64,000 nt of DNA from positions 69,728,501-69,792,500 of the forward strand of contig NC_134109.1 of assembly GCF_040939455.1 (NCBI RefSeq), given 5' to 3'. How positions within the stretch are numbered: position 1 is the stretch's first letter; each line of letters opens with the position of its first letter. Source of the stretch: Microcebus murinus (lineage: Eukaryota > Chordata > Mammalia > Primates > Cheirogaleidae). The notes under the pieces are model-generated. The model was not told the origin of the DNA. It was given only the letters and a program-made list of their open reading frames with translations, and ran no database searches. A program made the translations under genes and the position numbers. This document shows positions 1 to 25,489 of this stretch, in pieces.

Positions 1-133
1 CATAATCACAAATCAGTAAAAGCAAATAAAGGGATTCACTTGAGGTCCAGATCAAGATCTTTTTAATTGGGAGGAACTCTTTAGACCCAATGAGTTCAAA
101 GTAGAGTTCTAAAAGGGTACCTGTTCATGTCAG

Positions 134-6039
<5,906 letters not shown>

Positions 6040-6420
6040 CCCTGCGTGCAAGTGTCCTGAGCCTCAGAAGCAGCTTCAGGTTCTGCTGCAGTAGCACAGA
6101 AGGTGCAGTACATCAATGGGCTATGAGTCTTCCTGCCCATCAGATAGGAGCATTTCAATCTGCTTTCCTACCTATGTCAAGGTGGGCAAGGAATAAGAAT
6201 AATTGCAGGGCTCAAGCCACCAACCTGTGAAGACCTCAGGCCAGGGTGTGAGGATTTAGTGCTGGATCTCAAGCAACGCACTCAGCCTCAAGAGCTCCTG
6301 GAATAGTCCAGAGAACATGTGGTTGGAACAAATTTTCAGCCCTTTCTCAGACTTCTCTGTTTTTGTTTTGATGGTTTTGTGTAAGAGGAAATACAAATAA
6401 AGTTATGGCCCTTTTCTGCT
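6040..6420 (+). terminator. PRMT5: PRMT5 3'UTR and poly(A) signal
   Basis: Sequence after the stop codon is unique and repeat-free. A canonical AATAAA lies at 6396-6401, so cleavage is expected about 15-25 bases later, giving a 3'UTR of about 380 nt. Confidence 0.85.
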
Positions 6421-6774
6421 CCACCCTGCCGCCCTCTGCCGCTGTTTTCCCACACGTCACTTAGCCCAGGCATGTTCAGATCTCTGCCCTTATCCTATCT
6501 AAGACCCAAAGGGGCCTAGCTGTTTTCCCTAGTTAGGAAGCTGAGTGGTGATACTGGGACTTCTGCATATAGGCCTTTCTGATCAGCTACAGTGAGCTCT
6601 GGTCCGTTAGGACCTGTGGTTAGGCTTTTCTCTGGGGAGGAGGCATAGAGTTTGCTGCCTTGGAGAAAGAAAGATGGAATAGTGAGTGAAGTCAGCTTCC
6701 ATTCTGGATTCTTGAGCTGCTGCACTGCCAGTTCCAGGCATCTCTAGCAGGAATCCACCTATTTTGTTTGAGTA

Positions 6775-6960
6775 AAATCACAGGGTTAGAGTTTGAAGTT
6801 TTAGGAGCTCATCTAATTCAATTTTCCATTTTACAGAGAGGGAATTTTAAATTGATACAATGACATGGTGTTAGTATCCAAATCAGAACTGGAACTCAGG
6901 TGTCCTGACTCTAGCTCTGTGTTACAACCAACTAGTTTCTGATAGGCAGCTGAAATTGGA
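6775..6960 (-). repeat. Ancient MIR-like fragment, antisense
   Basis: Contains the reverse of the MIR core ('ccattttacagagaggga') and 'gaactcaggtgtcctgactc'. Lies between PRMT5 and RBM23. Confidence 0.5.
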
Positions 6961-7017
6961 GCAGCGGGGCGGGGTCCTGGAAGCCGTTGGAAAGTAAAGG
7001 TGGGCATCAGTTCCTTT

Positions 7018-7173
7018 TTATTTATTTAGAGATAAGGTCTTGCTCTGTTGCCCAGGCTGAGGTGCAGTGGCACAGTCATAGCTCATTGAAGCCTTGAACT
7101 CCCAGCCTCAAAGCAGTACTCCCGACTTTGCCTCCCAAAGTGGCAGAATTACAGATGAGCCACCATGCAAGGC
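7018..7173 (-). mobile_element. Alu-related monomer, antisense
   Basis: Single diverged Alu arm from 'gagataaggtcttgctctg' to 'gagccaccatgcaaggcc'. No second arm is present. Confidence 0.75.
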
Positions 7174-7719
7174 CTATTCCTTTCTTGTTAGAGGGCTCAG
7201 TGTACTGCTGCACCCAAAGAGTAACCTTAGGTTACTGTTACCTGAGGTTACCTGTTTCAAGTTTACCTTTGCAGTGGAAAGTGTGGGGGACGTTGATTTG
7301 AACCGAAGGTATATGCCTTGTGGGACCAGGTGGTGGTGAAGCAGAGTATGGAAGACAAATCTGTGGCGAGACGCGTTTCCCAGGTCGGAAGGATTGTGTA
7401 CGTAGCCCACCTAGAATGGGGATGTAGAGTTCGCAGGCATCTCGGACCGAAGCAAATGCAACCGCTCTCCTTTACAAAACTGTCCAGAGGAACACCGACG
7501 GGACCACTTCAAATCAGAATAGGGACCGCCAAGGACGTCTATCTTACCTCAGGGTTGGCTCCGCCCCTCAGCTTTGCCTTGTCTACGCGAGGACCAGGAA
7601 GTAAGGACCAAGGCTCCCTTACTCTGGTTCTTGATCTGGTTCTCCCCGCCCTAAGCAAGTCATTTACCCAGTGAGAGACTGATGGGTGGCTACCAAAGGA
7701 CGCTTCCACTTTCTTTGGG

Positions 7720-8130
7720 AGGTTAGCCAATCAATGGGAACTTGATGGTTGCTAAGAGACATTTGAGTTTGCTCCACCCATGTTCACGGCTTTAGCCAAT
7801 GAGAACCTGTTCTTTGGACTGTTGCCGCGAAACCTGTGAAGTTACTGCCACAGCCGGGTGTTCCAGCGCATGCGCAGATTAGGGACGCTTCTGCAAGACG
7901 GAGGTGCTGCCGCCATTTTGCGGGAAGAGGAGCCGCTCTGGCCGCAGTGCTGCTTTTCCTGCAGAGACTCTAGGAAATAGCTGAGCTTCGCGCTCCACAA
8001 CACAGCCAAAGGAACGGAGAAAACCGGGACCCCCCTGTGGGGACCCGGAACTGGTGAGAAGCCCCGAAATCCCGTTCCCCCAACGACGTCACTTATGCGT
8101 GACGTTGGGCGCCTCCCCCTGACGTCACAG
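7720..8130 (+). promoter_or_regulatory. RBM23: RBM23 promoter and first-exon region
   Basis: CCAAT boxes lie at 7727-7731 and 7796-7800. A perfect NRF1 palindrome GCGCATGCGC is at 7866-7875. A YY1-type motif (CAAAATGGCG on the minus strand) is at 7911-7920. Three CRE-like sites follow just inside intron 1: GACGTCAC 8085-8092, TGACGTT 8100-8106 and a perfect TGACGTCA 8120-8127. No TATA box is seen. The pattern is that of a housekeeping promoter; the start site itself is inferred. Confidence 0.7.
7880..8053 (+). other. RBM23: RBM23 noncoding first exon (5'UTR)
   Basis: GC-rich sequence ends in a good donor, CTG|GTGAGA at 8053/8054. It carries no start codon in frame with the protein; the CDS begins in the next exon at 11774. 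The 5' boundary is approximate. Confidence 0.6.
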
Positions 8131-9628
8131 GCAGAAAATGGCGTCATGAGCAGAATTAGACAAACTTAAAATTTTAAAAAATCTTATTTGGTTTATTTTG
8201 ATCTGGAAGTGTTTGTTATCTAAAGGTAGCCCACTGGCAGGACTTTAGAGGTGGGTCCCCCCTGTGCCTATGTCCTATGCCGATAAAGATGCGGTTTCAA
8301 GGATCCAGTGACTTTGACCTGTTCAGGTCCCTGCAGCCGTGACACTTAGGGTCGCCCATCCTGGAGAGGGAGCATCGATCCTCCGCAGCCTCAGAGGATA
8401 TATATGATCAGTTTTTAGCCACTCGTGCCACCACTCAGAGGGAGATAAGGAAATTGAGATTTCTTCCTCAGTCCCCAGTTTCTTGAAGACTCCCGTTCAT
8501 CGTGTTGGCCTATATGGTCTTTTCCTTAACTTCTTGACTGTACATTCTGTAAGGGTATGGTGAAGCCACATGTGAGGATTAAGCACTGGGACGGTGGCTT
8601 TCGCAAAGATGGTGCCAGTCGGTTACCGTAGGACCATTTTATAAAGCATAGCCTTGGTTTCTTACACAGGATGGGGAGGACAGTCCTTCAAGTAATGTTT
8701 TTATCTTTCTCATTGTTCCCGTTGTTAATTAAGCTGCTTTCAGTTTTGAGGTGTTTGTGCCCAGCTCAGTGACCAGACCCAGGAGATGGCGCTACCATCA
8801 CCCCTGGGACTCCAGCGCTTGGAGAATTCTTCCTGAACTGAACTGACAGTGGTTCTTCACTCTCGTCTGCCCCTTCAGTAGTGGGGTCTAGTCTACCTGC
8901 TCGCTTGGGTCTTTACTGTGCTATGACAAGGTCCAGGCACTGCCATGATTGTGGGTCTTTAATGCAACTTTTGGAGTAGGGTGGAAGAAAACACTATCGG
9001 CTATATATGGATGGAATTGAATGCACCTTGGCCTGTAAGTTAGGACACAGTGAATTTGAAAACTAACAACCTGAAAATGCATAGTGTTTGACACTTTATT
9101 GCTTTAGGACGTCTAGTAAAACACTAAACCCAGTGAGATTGCAAGTTTCAAAATCTCTATATCTGTGTGTAAATAGGTTCATTCATTTGTTTCTGGGTGA
9201 AAACTTGATTCATAGAGTTCATTTGTAGAAGCTTGTCAACTTAAGTGAAAGTTTTTATGCATGTGTGAACCTCCCTACCTGTGCTAGCACTCAGCAGTGA
9301 GCAATTTTTAAAATCAGATGCTTTTCATTTGAAGAGAGGAAAAGGCAGATTCTAAAAAATAAAAAGTTTGTTAGAAACTTTGTAGTTAGAAAATTTGTAT
9401 AGACTTGACAGCCAAAATGACTGAAAGGAACAGCTTGAGGATCAAAGACTTTTATTTTTAAAACCTTTTCCACAGTGGACCAGGTAGTATATATTACTAG
9501 TCTGGTTCTTGATACTTTTATATGTATACTGTACATGGCACAGATATAGAAGCCTTATGATAAGGTGTGGTTAATGGGCCTTATTTTTCTGATAAACCTA
9601 GTAGAATATTTAAAAGTAGACATTTTGA
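8128..9628. other. RBM23 intron 1, unique part
   Basis: Apart from the promoter-proximal end I see no gene, RNA or clear repeat in this stretch; short reading frames here have no coding character. Confidence 0.6.
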
Positions 9629-9957
9629 CTGGGTGCGGTGGCTCACGCCTGTAATCCTAGCACTCTGGGAGGCCGAGGCGGGCAGATTGCTTGAGGTCAG
9701 GAGTTCGAAACCAGCCTGAGTGAGACACCGTCTCTACTAAAAATAGAAAGAAATTAATTGACCAACTAAAAATATATATACAAAAAATTAGCTGGGCATG
9801 GTGGCACATGCCTGTAGTCCCAGCTACAGGCTGGGACTGAGGCAGCAGAATCGCCTGAGCCCAGGAGTTTGAGGTTGCTGTGAGCTAGGCTGACGTCACG
9901 GCACTCACTGTAGCCTGGGCAACAAAGCGAGACTGTCTCAAATAAATAAATAAATAC
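9629..9957 (+). mobile_element. Alu, RBM23 intron 1
   Basis: Full strepsirrhine-type dimer with an (AAAT)n tail; the right arm holds a small rearrangement near 'gctacaggctgggactg'. Confidence 0.92.
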
Positions 9958-10440
9958 ATACAGACATTTTGATATTCTGTATCCTTTTTTTTTTTTTTTT
10001 TGGTTCCTTTAAGGTTAAATTATAAACCATACGAGAGAGAGGTAACCTGATAATAATGGATAGAATATCACATTAGACTTGGAGTCAGAAGACCTTTCTG
10101 ATCAAGAATTGGCTCCTTCATTTGAACTATATGACTTTGGAATAGTTCAGAAAACCTCAGTTTTTAAGATCTGTGAATGGATCAGGTATCTGCCTGCAGT
10201 ATGTGTGTTACCTTTGATTGCTAAATAAATATAAGTAAGGTGTTATTATTATAAAAATTGAGTTCACTGGTTTTTAGACATACCTATTTGATTTTTGATT
10301 CCCATTGTAAGTCTTAAGTTTGGCTCCAAGTTATTTTTCTAAGAATCTTGTCTCTGTAACATGCTTAGCACAGTGTCTAGCAATTGTAGCTACTGTAAAC
10401 GATAGATGTCATTATTACACTTATTAAATCATCAAAATAG

Positions 10441-10516
10441 TGCTCGCTTTGCAGCACGTATACTAAAATTGGAACAATACAGAGAAGATTAGCTTGGCCC
10501 CTAAAAAAAATAAAAT
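10441..10516 (+). pseudogene. U6 snRNA retropseudogene, 3'-truncated
   Basis: The first ~60 nt of U6 snRNA are recognisable ('tgctcgctttgcagcac', 'actaaaattggaac', 'agagaagatta'), then the sequence jumps to an A-rich tail at 10503-10516. A perfect 15-bp target duplication, AAATCATCAAAATAG, flanks it at 10426-10440 and 10517-10531. This is the signature of L1-machinery insertion. It lacks the U6 3' half and the U6 promoter, so it is not a working gene. Confidence 0.93.
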
Positions 10517-10674
10517 AAATCATCAAAATAGGGTATGGACTTTGAGGGCAACCAGAGCAGCATTGTTGGGTGGTACATTAGCTGCTTTAAAGAGGACAAA
10601 GCTCTTGCGAATATGGAAAGTCTAATTATCATAGCCTCCTTGCATAGAAATTCCTCAGGTTATTTTTTTTTTTT

Positions 10675-11010
10675 TACAACATCATTGAGGTACACATAAT
10701 TGGCATACAGTAAAACTCTATAACATTAAACTGTACAGTTTGATGGGTTTTGATAAATGTAGATACCCATAAAACCATCACTCCCAAAGGTTTTCTTGTG
10801 GTCTTTTTAAAATCGTTTTCCCCCTCCCCCTCCCCACTCACTGCTATCTCTAGGCAATCACTGATCTTCTTTCTCTGAGTATAAGTTAGTTTGCATTTTC
10901 TAGAATTTATATAAATGGAATTATTCAGTGTATACTCTTTTTTGGTCTGGTTTCTTTGACTCAGCATAATTTTTGAGATTCATCCATGTAATGTGTGTTG
11001 ATAATTCCAG
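10675..11010 (-). repeat. Old L1 (L1M-type) fragment
   Basis: Diverged text including 'acatcattgaggtacacata' and 'ttgcattttctagaattta' matches the mammalian L1M 3' region as I recall it. Orientation is uncertain. Confidence 0.6.
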
Positions 11011-11773
11011 GCCAATAATCTGAATAATTTATCCTGTTGATTTTGTTTGATATCGTTTTTTCTTATTTGACAGACTTGTGGCGTAGGGAAAGTCGGTTGC
11101 TAGATGTGAAACCTTGGAGGCGACAAGAAGTTTTACCCTACCTGTGAGACAGAAAGTTTTCAAAATGGGATTGGTCAAGCCTATCTTAATCATAATTTCT
11201 GAGTTACCTAAATTCTAATTGGTATCGGGCAGAAAATTAGTGATGAGACCTTAATTATTGGTGTTTCGTGTATGTGGGAGGAAGACCTTAGCTTAGGGTG
11301 AATCTGTGTTTTGGTGTGTTTTGTCTTTTGTCTGATTTAGTCTTATATCTTTACCTTTCTATTGGAAACTATTTTTATGCTTTAAGTTTAAACCAGTTAT
11401 TTATTCCAAATTTTGAACAGTAGAGTGGAGGCCTGGTGTCCACTGTAAAGTGAATAGTAATTTTGAGTACCAGCATTTTTTTTCCATAGCACATGGTCTG
11501 TATTATATTTTGTCTCTTTTTAGGTATTCAGTTTTCTTTTAGATCCATGACCATTTCTAAGCCATAAAGCAGAACTAGTTCCCATCTATAGGGTATCAAA
11601 ATAAACCTAGGGTAAGTGATGGCGCATAAGATCCCTTTGGAGTTCAAGAAACAGAGCTGTATGTCCTGAAGTCTGTTTCATGGAGGGGGAAGGAAATGTG
11701 TGGGTGCTGGAAGGGGAAGAAAAATATAAATCATGTTCTCACATATTGATACCCTCTCCTCAGATCTGACACG

Positions 11774-19027
<7,254 letters not shown>

Positions 19028-20085
19028 ATCAGTGGCACAGTATACTGCTTCCCGGTGCCTCTGGGTCCCGCCACTCCCTTCTCCACATCTCTTCCACGGC
19101 CCCATCTCTCCATTTTATGGACCAAGCCATTCTGAGGGCATGGACATTAACTCTGAGGGAATTGGGGCCACCCTTAGATACAAAGAAGAGCTCCTGCCTA
19201 TGGGCCCACTGGAAATGGACTCTGCTGAGCAAAGCCCCCAGTTGAAGAGAACAGAATCTACACCTACATTGAGTACCTGTTTCTCCGTGTGTATCGTCTC
19301 TGAGATGATTCTCTTGCCCTTTCCAATCACCTTAGTGATTCCATGATTCCTCCCCCATTGGGAAGGCCATAGGGCATTAACTGAAGAAACTAACCTCTCT
19401 CCTTTTTCCATACCTTTTACCCTAAAATCTGTCAGGGACCTAAGAATCAAGAGGACTTTGGAGTTTAGAGGGTGGACCTTGAAGGTGCTGGCTTTCTGTT
19501 ACAAGGGCCCTAGAAGATAGCATGGACATACGCATTGTGAAGCTTTCCTTAGACCTCAGCTTGGTACAGCTTGAGGCCAGAAACTACTGTAGGCTCAGCA
19601 GCTTGCTGGGTGGCATGGGAGTTGATCTATCCTGCCAGGCATTTTGGATGCCTTTAGAGGCTTTCAGAAGTTTCATAAAAGGTGGGCTACCTTTCCAATA
19701 TCTTCCAACTTCCTTGTACTTCTTCCCAGTGCAAGTATACTTGTACTTCCTCCCAGGTTGTCCTCCCTTTGGCCCAGGGTGGTAGGATGGAGGGAGGCTG
19801 CTACTCTCTACCACTTCCTGTGTTCCTCCATTGTGGCCTCAACCCTGGCAGTTAAAGCCTTTCCCATCTCCTACCTGGGCACATGTGAGCCCTTCTCACT
19901 GGATTTTATACCCTCTGTCTGTGTATATAAATATATATATATAAACTTTGTACAAAAAGCAAGCCCCCTTGTGGTGGTAGCTGCTGCCCATATGTTTGTG
20001 GTGTGTGTTGGTGTGTCTGTCTGATGTTAACGTCTCATGAGCCAAAACCATGATGGTTGTAGGAATATAAAACATTTGTAATACC
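19028..20085 (+). terminator. RBM23: RBM23 3'UTR and probable poly(A) site
   Basis: Unique sequence of about 1.05 kb follows the stop. No canonical AATAAA precedes its end; the best candidate is the variant AATATA at 20064-20069, followed by a T-rich stretch from 20094. The end is therefore approximate. Confidence 0.55.
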
Positions 20086-20094
20086 ACTGCGTTA

Positions 20095-20955
20095 TTTTAT
20101 TTTGTTTTATTTAACCTTTAGGGGGAAAAAAGGACAAAGGTTCACACCTGGGCAGGGTTCCCCATCTGTATGCATTACATTCTTGGTCCCATGGTGCCCT
20201 TCTCCATCTGTCTTTATCTTAACCATCTCCATCCCTACCTGCCCAATGGACAGGCTTCCAGGCTCCTTCTTTGGGCCTGAGGACAGATCTTGTCTTTCCA
20301 CCAGATGGCAGTGTGATGGTAGCACATTCTGTACTTTTTGGTGGGGGGGTGGTTTGTGATCTTAAAGAGCTTAAATACCAGAGAAGCCTCCTGAGCTCAC
20401 CATTCTTACCCTGTTGGCCTCCATATCCGCCTTTGACTTCTTTGTGGTAGCAATTTTAGTCCAATATTCAAAGGGTTTTGGCATTGTATACCCGGGTTCT
20501 CTGGACCTAATGTCTCCTGTTGCTCTGTCAGTTCCCTCAACCCTTGCTTTCTGTATGGCTCTGCCTGGGATGAGTGAATTCCAAGGAGCCAAGTATTCCA
20601 GGAATAGCTCTGTGAAAGGGAAGGTGCACCTTCCTTTGCCTGCTTTTTTAGCCTTCTGACAAGGGGTAGAGAAAAGCCTGGCCTACCAGCTTAGGGACCA
20701 GCTGAAAGGAGAGGGCCTGAACAGGGGGCAGGGCTCTATAGGGCTCCTCCATTCTTTACTGATCTCTATGGCAACAGAATGCTAAGACTTTATTATGCTA
20801 AAAATATGGATAATTGCTCTTAGGTTTTAATTTGTTAGTTCTCAGACTTCTAAGCAGGTGATGTTCGCCTTTGGGGTTGGTTTTAACACTAAATCATTAA
20901 GTACTTAAGGCCTGCTTATGTCATAAAAAGCTACTGGGACTCTAGTTTCATGTCT
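20095..20955. other. Intergenic, downstream of RBM23
   Basis: Unique sequence with no recognisable gene or repeat. Confidence 0.55.
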
Positions 20956-20959
20956 TAAG

Positions 20960-21310
20960 ATCATTTTCTACTGCTATAACAGAACACACAGACTGGGTAA
21001 TTTATAAAGAAATTTATTTCTCAAGAGTTCTGAAGACTGGGAAGTCCAAGAGCATGGTACCAGCATCTGGCAAAGGTCATCCCATGGTAGAAAGGCAGAG
21101 GGTGGTAGCAAGGACATGAGACAGAAATGTACTAGGGGTTGAATTGACTTTGATATAACTCTCTCGTTAACCTGTGGTTGACATTAATCCATTTATGAGG
21201 GACTCTGCCTTCATGACCCAGTCACCTTATATTAGGCCCCACCTCCAACACTGTTGCATTGGGAATTAAATTTCCAACACAGACTTTTGGGAGGCACATT
21301 GAAACCATAG
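20960..21310 (-). repeat. MaLR-type LTR fragment (MLT1-like), antisense
   Basis: Contains 'gactgggtaatttataaaga' near the left end and 'gaaaccatagca' at the right end, the antisense ends of ERVL-MaLR LTRs. It is diverged, carries no coding capacity and is an old relic. Confidence 0.65.
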
Positions 21311-21960
21311 CATTCCTGCTTCTTACATGCCTGCAGTCTATTCTGTTGCTGTTCTTTTCGCTGTCACCTCCACCCCTTCTGGGTCCTAGGCTAGTTTGCT
21401 TTCTGGACCTGGAGGAAGGGAAGGAGAATGCACTATTTTTAGGTAGGAGCTGCTGGCTATGACCCAGTCCCCTATAGTTATCGATTTGGCTGTTAATGCA
21501 TCTTGAGAAGCACAGTGGGGTCCATTTTTGTTAGTCATCCTGAGGCCATGAACCAGACCTCTTCATGGCTGGCTTGGACTCCTCCAAATTATAAATACCC
21601 ACAGAACTTGCCTCCCTGCCCTCCTCTGCTTGGTTTCCTTATGTTCCTATCCCTAGCTACTTTGGCTTGCCTGTACTTTGGTCCTTCCACCTTAGTTCTT
21701 CCTTGTTGATTCCTCACACAGCCTCTTGCTGGGAGGGAGACAATGGTGGAAGTAAGGAAACATTTGAGACAACTTCTGCTCTAGTCTTGCCCCATATAAG
21801 GTGATAGCATCTAATGAGTGACAGCTGATGTCATTGTGTATGACTCAGTGCCTTTTTGTTATTCATCCTTCCATAAGTGGTGGTTAGAGTAGAGACAAGG
21901 GGGCAGTGAACAGCCTCTGGACCCACCCTAAAATAAAAGAAATTTCCCTCAACTTCTCCT
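21311..21960. other. Intergenic, no feature recognised
   Basis: Pyrimidine-rich unique sequence with only short, unconvincing reading frames. Confidence 0.5.
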
Positions 21961-21974
21961 ACGTTAGGGTGGGG

Positions 21975-22026
21975 TAGAGGTGAGAAACCAGCCTGAGCAA
22001 GAGCAAGACCCAGTCTCTACTAAAAC
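21975..22026 (+). mobile_element. Short Alu fragment
   Basis: About 45 bp of Alu left arm ('gagaaaccagcctgagcaag' to 'gtctctactaaaac') with neither end of the element. Confidence 0.75.
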
Positions 22027-22112
22027 AATCATAGTCACTAGACTGTGACCCAGATCCTTTTCCAGCATAGTTAGAATTTCCTCACCAGTCCTCAATTCAA
22101 ATGGGATTTTCA

Positions 22113-22258
22113 TGTGTGTGTATAGCCCTAGCTACTTGAGAGGCTGAAGTTGAAGGATCACTTGAGCCCAGGAGTCAAGGCTATAGTGAGCTATGATTAT
22201 TTCACTGAACAACGGCCTGGGTAACGAGAGTGGGACCCAGTCTCTTAAAAAAATAAAT
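22113..22258 (+). mobile_element. 5'-truncated Alu right arm with target duplication
   Basis: Right-arm sequence from 'gtgtatagccctagctac' to an (AAAT) tail, flanked by AAATGGGATTTTCA at 22099-22112 and 22259-22272. Confidence 0.88.
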
Positions 22259-22333
22259 AAATGGGATTTTCACCTGACTTTTTGGTTTATGTTCGGTGCT
22301 TCTGCCTTCCCTAAGGTGGTGGCATTTCCTCCC

Positions 22334-22475
22334 TGTTCTTCCCTCCTTTCCTTCCTTCCTTCCTTCCTTTCCTTCTTTCCTTCCCTTCCCTTCATCCCTC
22401 CCTCCCTTCCATCCTTTCCTTCCTTTCCTCCTTTCTTTCCTTCTTTCTTTCTTTCCTTCTTTCTTTCTTCTTTCA
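22334..22475 (+). repeat. 140-bp polypyrimidine (TTCC/TTTC)n tract
   Basis: Almost uninterrupted C/T on the plus strand, adjoining the tail end of an antisense Alu. It probably grew by slippage from that Alu's A-rich tail. Confidence 0.93.
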
Positions 22476-22785
22476 TAGAGTCTCACTCTGCTGCCCAGAC
22501 TAGACTGCCATGGCGTCAGCCTAGTTCACAGCAACTTCAAATTCCCAGGCTCAAGCAATCCTTCTGCCTCAGCCTCCCGAGTAGCTGGGACTACAGGCAT
22601 GCACCACCATGCCCAGCTATTTTTTTCTATATTTTTAGTTGTCCAGCTAATTTCTTTCTATTTATAGTAGAGACAGGGTCTTGCTATTGCTCAGGCTGAT
22701 CTCCAACTCCTGAGCTCAAAGGATCCGCCTGCCTCGACCTCCTGGAGTGCTAGGATTATAGGCGTGAGCCACCATGCCCGGCCCA
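22476..22785 (-). mobile_element. Alu, antisense
   Basis: 'agagtctcactctgctgccc' to 'ccaccatgcccggcc'; strepsirrhine linker present in antisense. Confidence 0.92.
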
Positions 22786-23426
22786 TAGTTGGAGTTAATT
22801 TCCATTTTCAGTATTTATCCTGTTGTGGGTCTTATTCTGCTTTTATTTACAGTTCTTTGAAAATTCTTACTAGGTGGTTATAGCCTGATGAGGCCAGCTG
22901 TAGATGTCTTTTTCATTATTGCTTTGCCTTACACATATTAAATGTCTGTTGAATTGAATTCCTTCTTTGTGAAAGTCAGAGCCAGGCTGTCCAAAGGTTG
23001 TCCTTTGTAGCCTGCCTTTCTTAGCATCCTCATTCCTTCCTTTCTCACTCCTCCAGGAGAGAAGATGCAGCTTTACTCTTTTTGGTGTTACCATGGTAGC
23101 CTGTGATACTTTCTTTCTAAAGTGCTGCTTGCCATCCACCCGAGACTGATATTTCCATGGCAACCAGGTGAATGCAGTAGGCATCAGCTGGATGCAGGAA
23201 AGGAATTCTGGTCTGAGAAGCTGATTGTCTGAAATCTTCTAACTTCAGAGATCTTTTCCCCCCCTCCCAACTTTTGTACTCTGTATCCAGAACTGGTTTA
23301 CCCTCAAGGTGTGTGCTCTTGGTTGAGAGAGCTCTGTGAATGTGAAATGGATCAACCAACTTAGATCACATGGGAAGGTAGGGGCAAGGAAAGAGCTGAA
23401 CAAAGATCACTTCAAAAAGTTGGATG

Positions 23427-23758
<332 letters not shown>

Positions 23759-24119
23759 AAAAAGTTGGATGACTTTTGTTAGCTGGTTCAGATGATCTGC
23801 TCTCAAGAGCCCTTAAGGAGTTGGCTGGAGTTACTGGAGAGCCATTAAGCAGTTATTTTTGAAAACACTGGGTAGATGGATGAGGTGCCTGAAGACTGGA
23901 AAGGATCCAGTCAGTGCTGGATCATAGAAAGAAGAAACAATGACCTTGGTAATCAGAGACTTGTCAAAGTTACCAACGTTCCAGAAAGGATGGGAGCTTC
24001 AATCCACTTTCAAGCATCATGCAGCCTACTTGTTTTGAATGAGTGGTACAGAGAATTAGCCTTCTCCTCTCAACTCCTGGGAACAAACAAGCTAGGGACC
24101 TTCACCCTATAGCAGAATG

Positions 24120-24330
24120 GTGACACTGTGGAGCCACACTGCATGGTTCATATCCCTCTTCTGTCATAAACTAGCTGAATAAGCTTGGGTAAGTTACTTG
24201 ACTTCCCTAACGCACATACTGCATCTGTAAAAAGGAAATGATAATAGTACCTATCTCATAGGGATAGTATGAGGATTAAATGAAATGATAAGTGTGAAGC
24301 GCTTAGAACTTGTTACTGTCATCAACATTC
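24120..24330 (+). repeat. MIR SINE, sense
   Basis: Carries 'tgggtaagttacttgac', 'gaggattaaatga' and 'gcgcttagaact', the MIR core landmarks. Confidence 0.8.
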
Positions 24331-25035
24331 CCACCTCATTCTTATCTCCAACTTCAGAGGTTTTTAAAGGTGAGGCATCAGTGAAAATAATTTTTCCTGG
24401 ACTAAAGTCCCAGGCTCATGAGATTCTGGATCACATAGAACCAGCCCAGTTTTCAGGAAAATAAATCCCACTAGCCCAATCTCTTTTTATGCCTGAGGCT
24501 CTGTCCATATAGTCAGATTACAAACAGGTGGTTTTGAAAAATCAAGGTGAATGCCCCGCCACCATACTCGCCCTTTGCTTTGCCTGGCCAGGGAAAAATC
24601 CCAGAGTACTCTCTGTTATAGCCCTTTCCTTAGCATCCCTCCTAACCTCTCCTAGCCATTGCTACAGCACCTGCCTTTGTTAGTCTCCAGAGCCTAGCCC
24701 TACACTGGGAGTGTCCTTTCTGAATAACTATTTTAAATGAGCAGAGGTCCTCTGCTTAACGGCAAGTTATAATTTGAACCCAAGAAAGAAATAGAAACTT
24801 GTGCAATACAATAATACCACAGTTGCCAGTTGCCAATCTTCCCCCTAAACCTCCCCCAAACAACAAAACCCAATAATAGGTTACCCGTGAGTCCTATGGG
24901 AGGCATATTGGACCTTGTGGATCACAACTTAGATTTGTATCTCCAGAGTGGTGCTATGTTTTGAGAGTTTAGCAAGCTGCTTGGGCACCTAAATAGGGAC
25001 CAGGCTATAGGCTGCAAAAACTACTGCCACTGCTC
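24331..25035. other. Intergenic, no feature recognised
   Basis: Unique AT-moderate sequence with no gene-like signal. Confidence 0.5.
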
Positions 25036-25039
25036 ATCT

Positions 25040-25190
25040 GTATAAGACTTGACAAATTACAAAGATCTTTGCCCTTCTATTTAGTCCTCATGACTATCCT
25101 ACAAGGTAGGTATTATCATCTTCATTTTAGAGTTGGGATAGCATAGCTGAGGTTCAGAGAAGCAGAGAAGTTAAGAGTGACTTCATCCAC
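25040..25190 (-). repeat. MIR SINE, antisense
   Basis: 'cctcatgactatcctacaag' followed by 'attttagagttgggatagc' and 'gaggttcagagaagcagag' are the reversed MIR core. Confidence 0.7.
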
Positions 25191-25489
25191 AGACCCCCAC
25201 CCCCCTATCCAGGAAACATATCCTAAGTGCTAACTGAAAACCTTCTAAGATATCACTGAATTTCCAGTCACATCTTGAGTTTACAAGGCCACCAAACTAT
25301 GGAAGCTTGACATCAACATTCAAATAGATGAAAAGAGACCTTGAGAAAGCCACCAAGATGATAAAGGACTGAGAAGCAGGATGCTCTTGTCTGATGTTTA
25401 GGTTCCTTGATAATTTGGCTGTACCATCCACCCAAATTTAACTGCCTTCTGTATAGGGAGGGTCTTTTCCTCACATGCTCACATAGTGG

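Noticed and set aside
10440..10503. Functional U6 snRNA gene
   Set aside because: Only the 5' half of U6 is present, ending in an A-tail inside a target duplication, with no upstream U6-type promoter elements seen.
22193..22699. 168-codon frame rich in Ser/Phe/Pro
   Set aside because: It translates the polypyrimidine tract and an Alu, not a gene.
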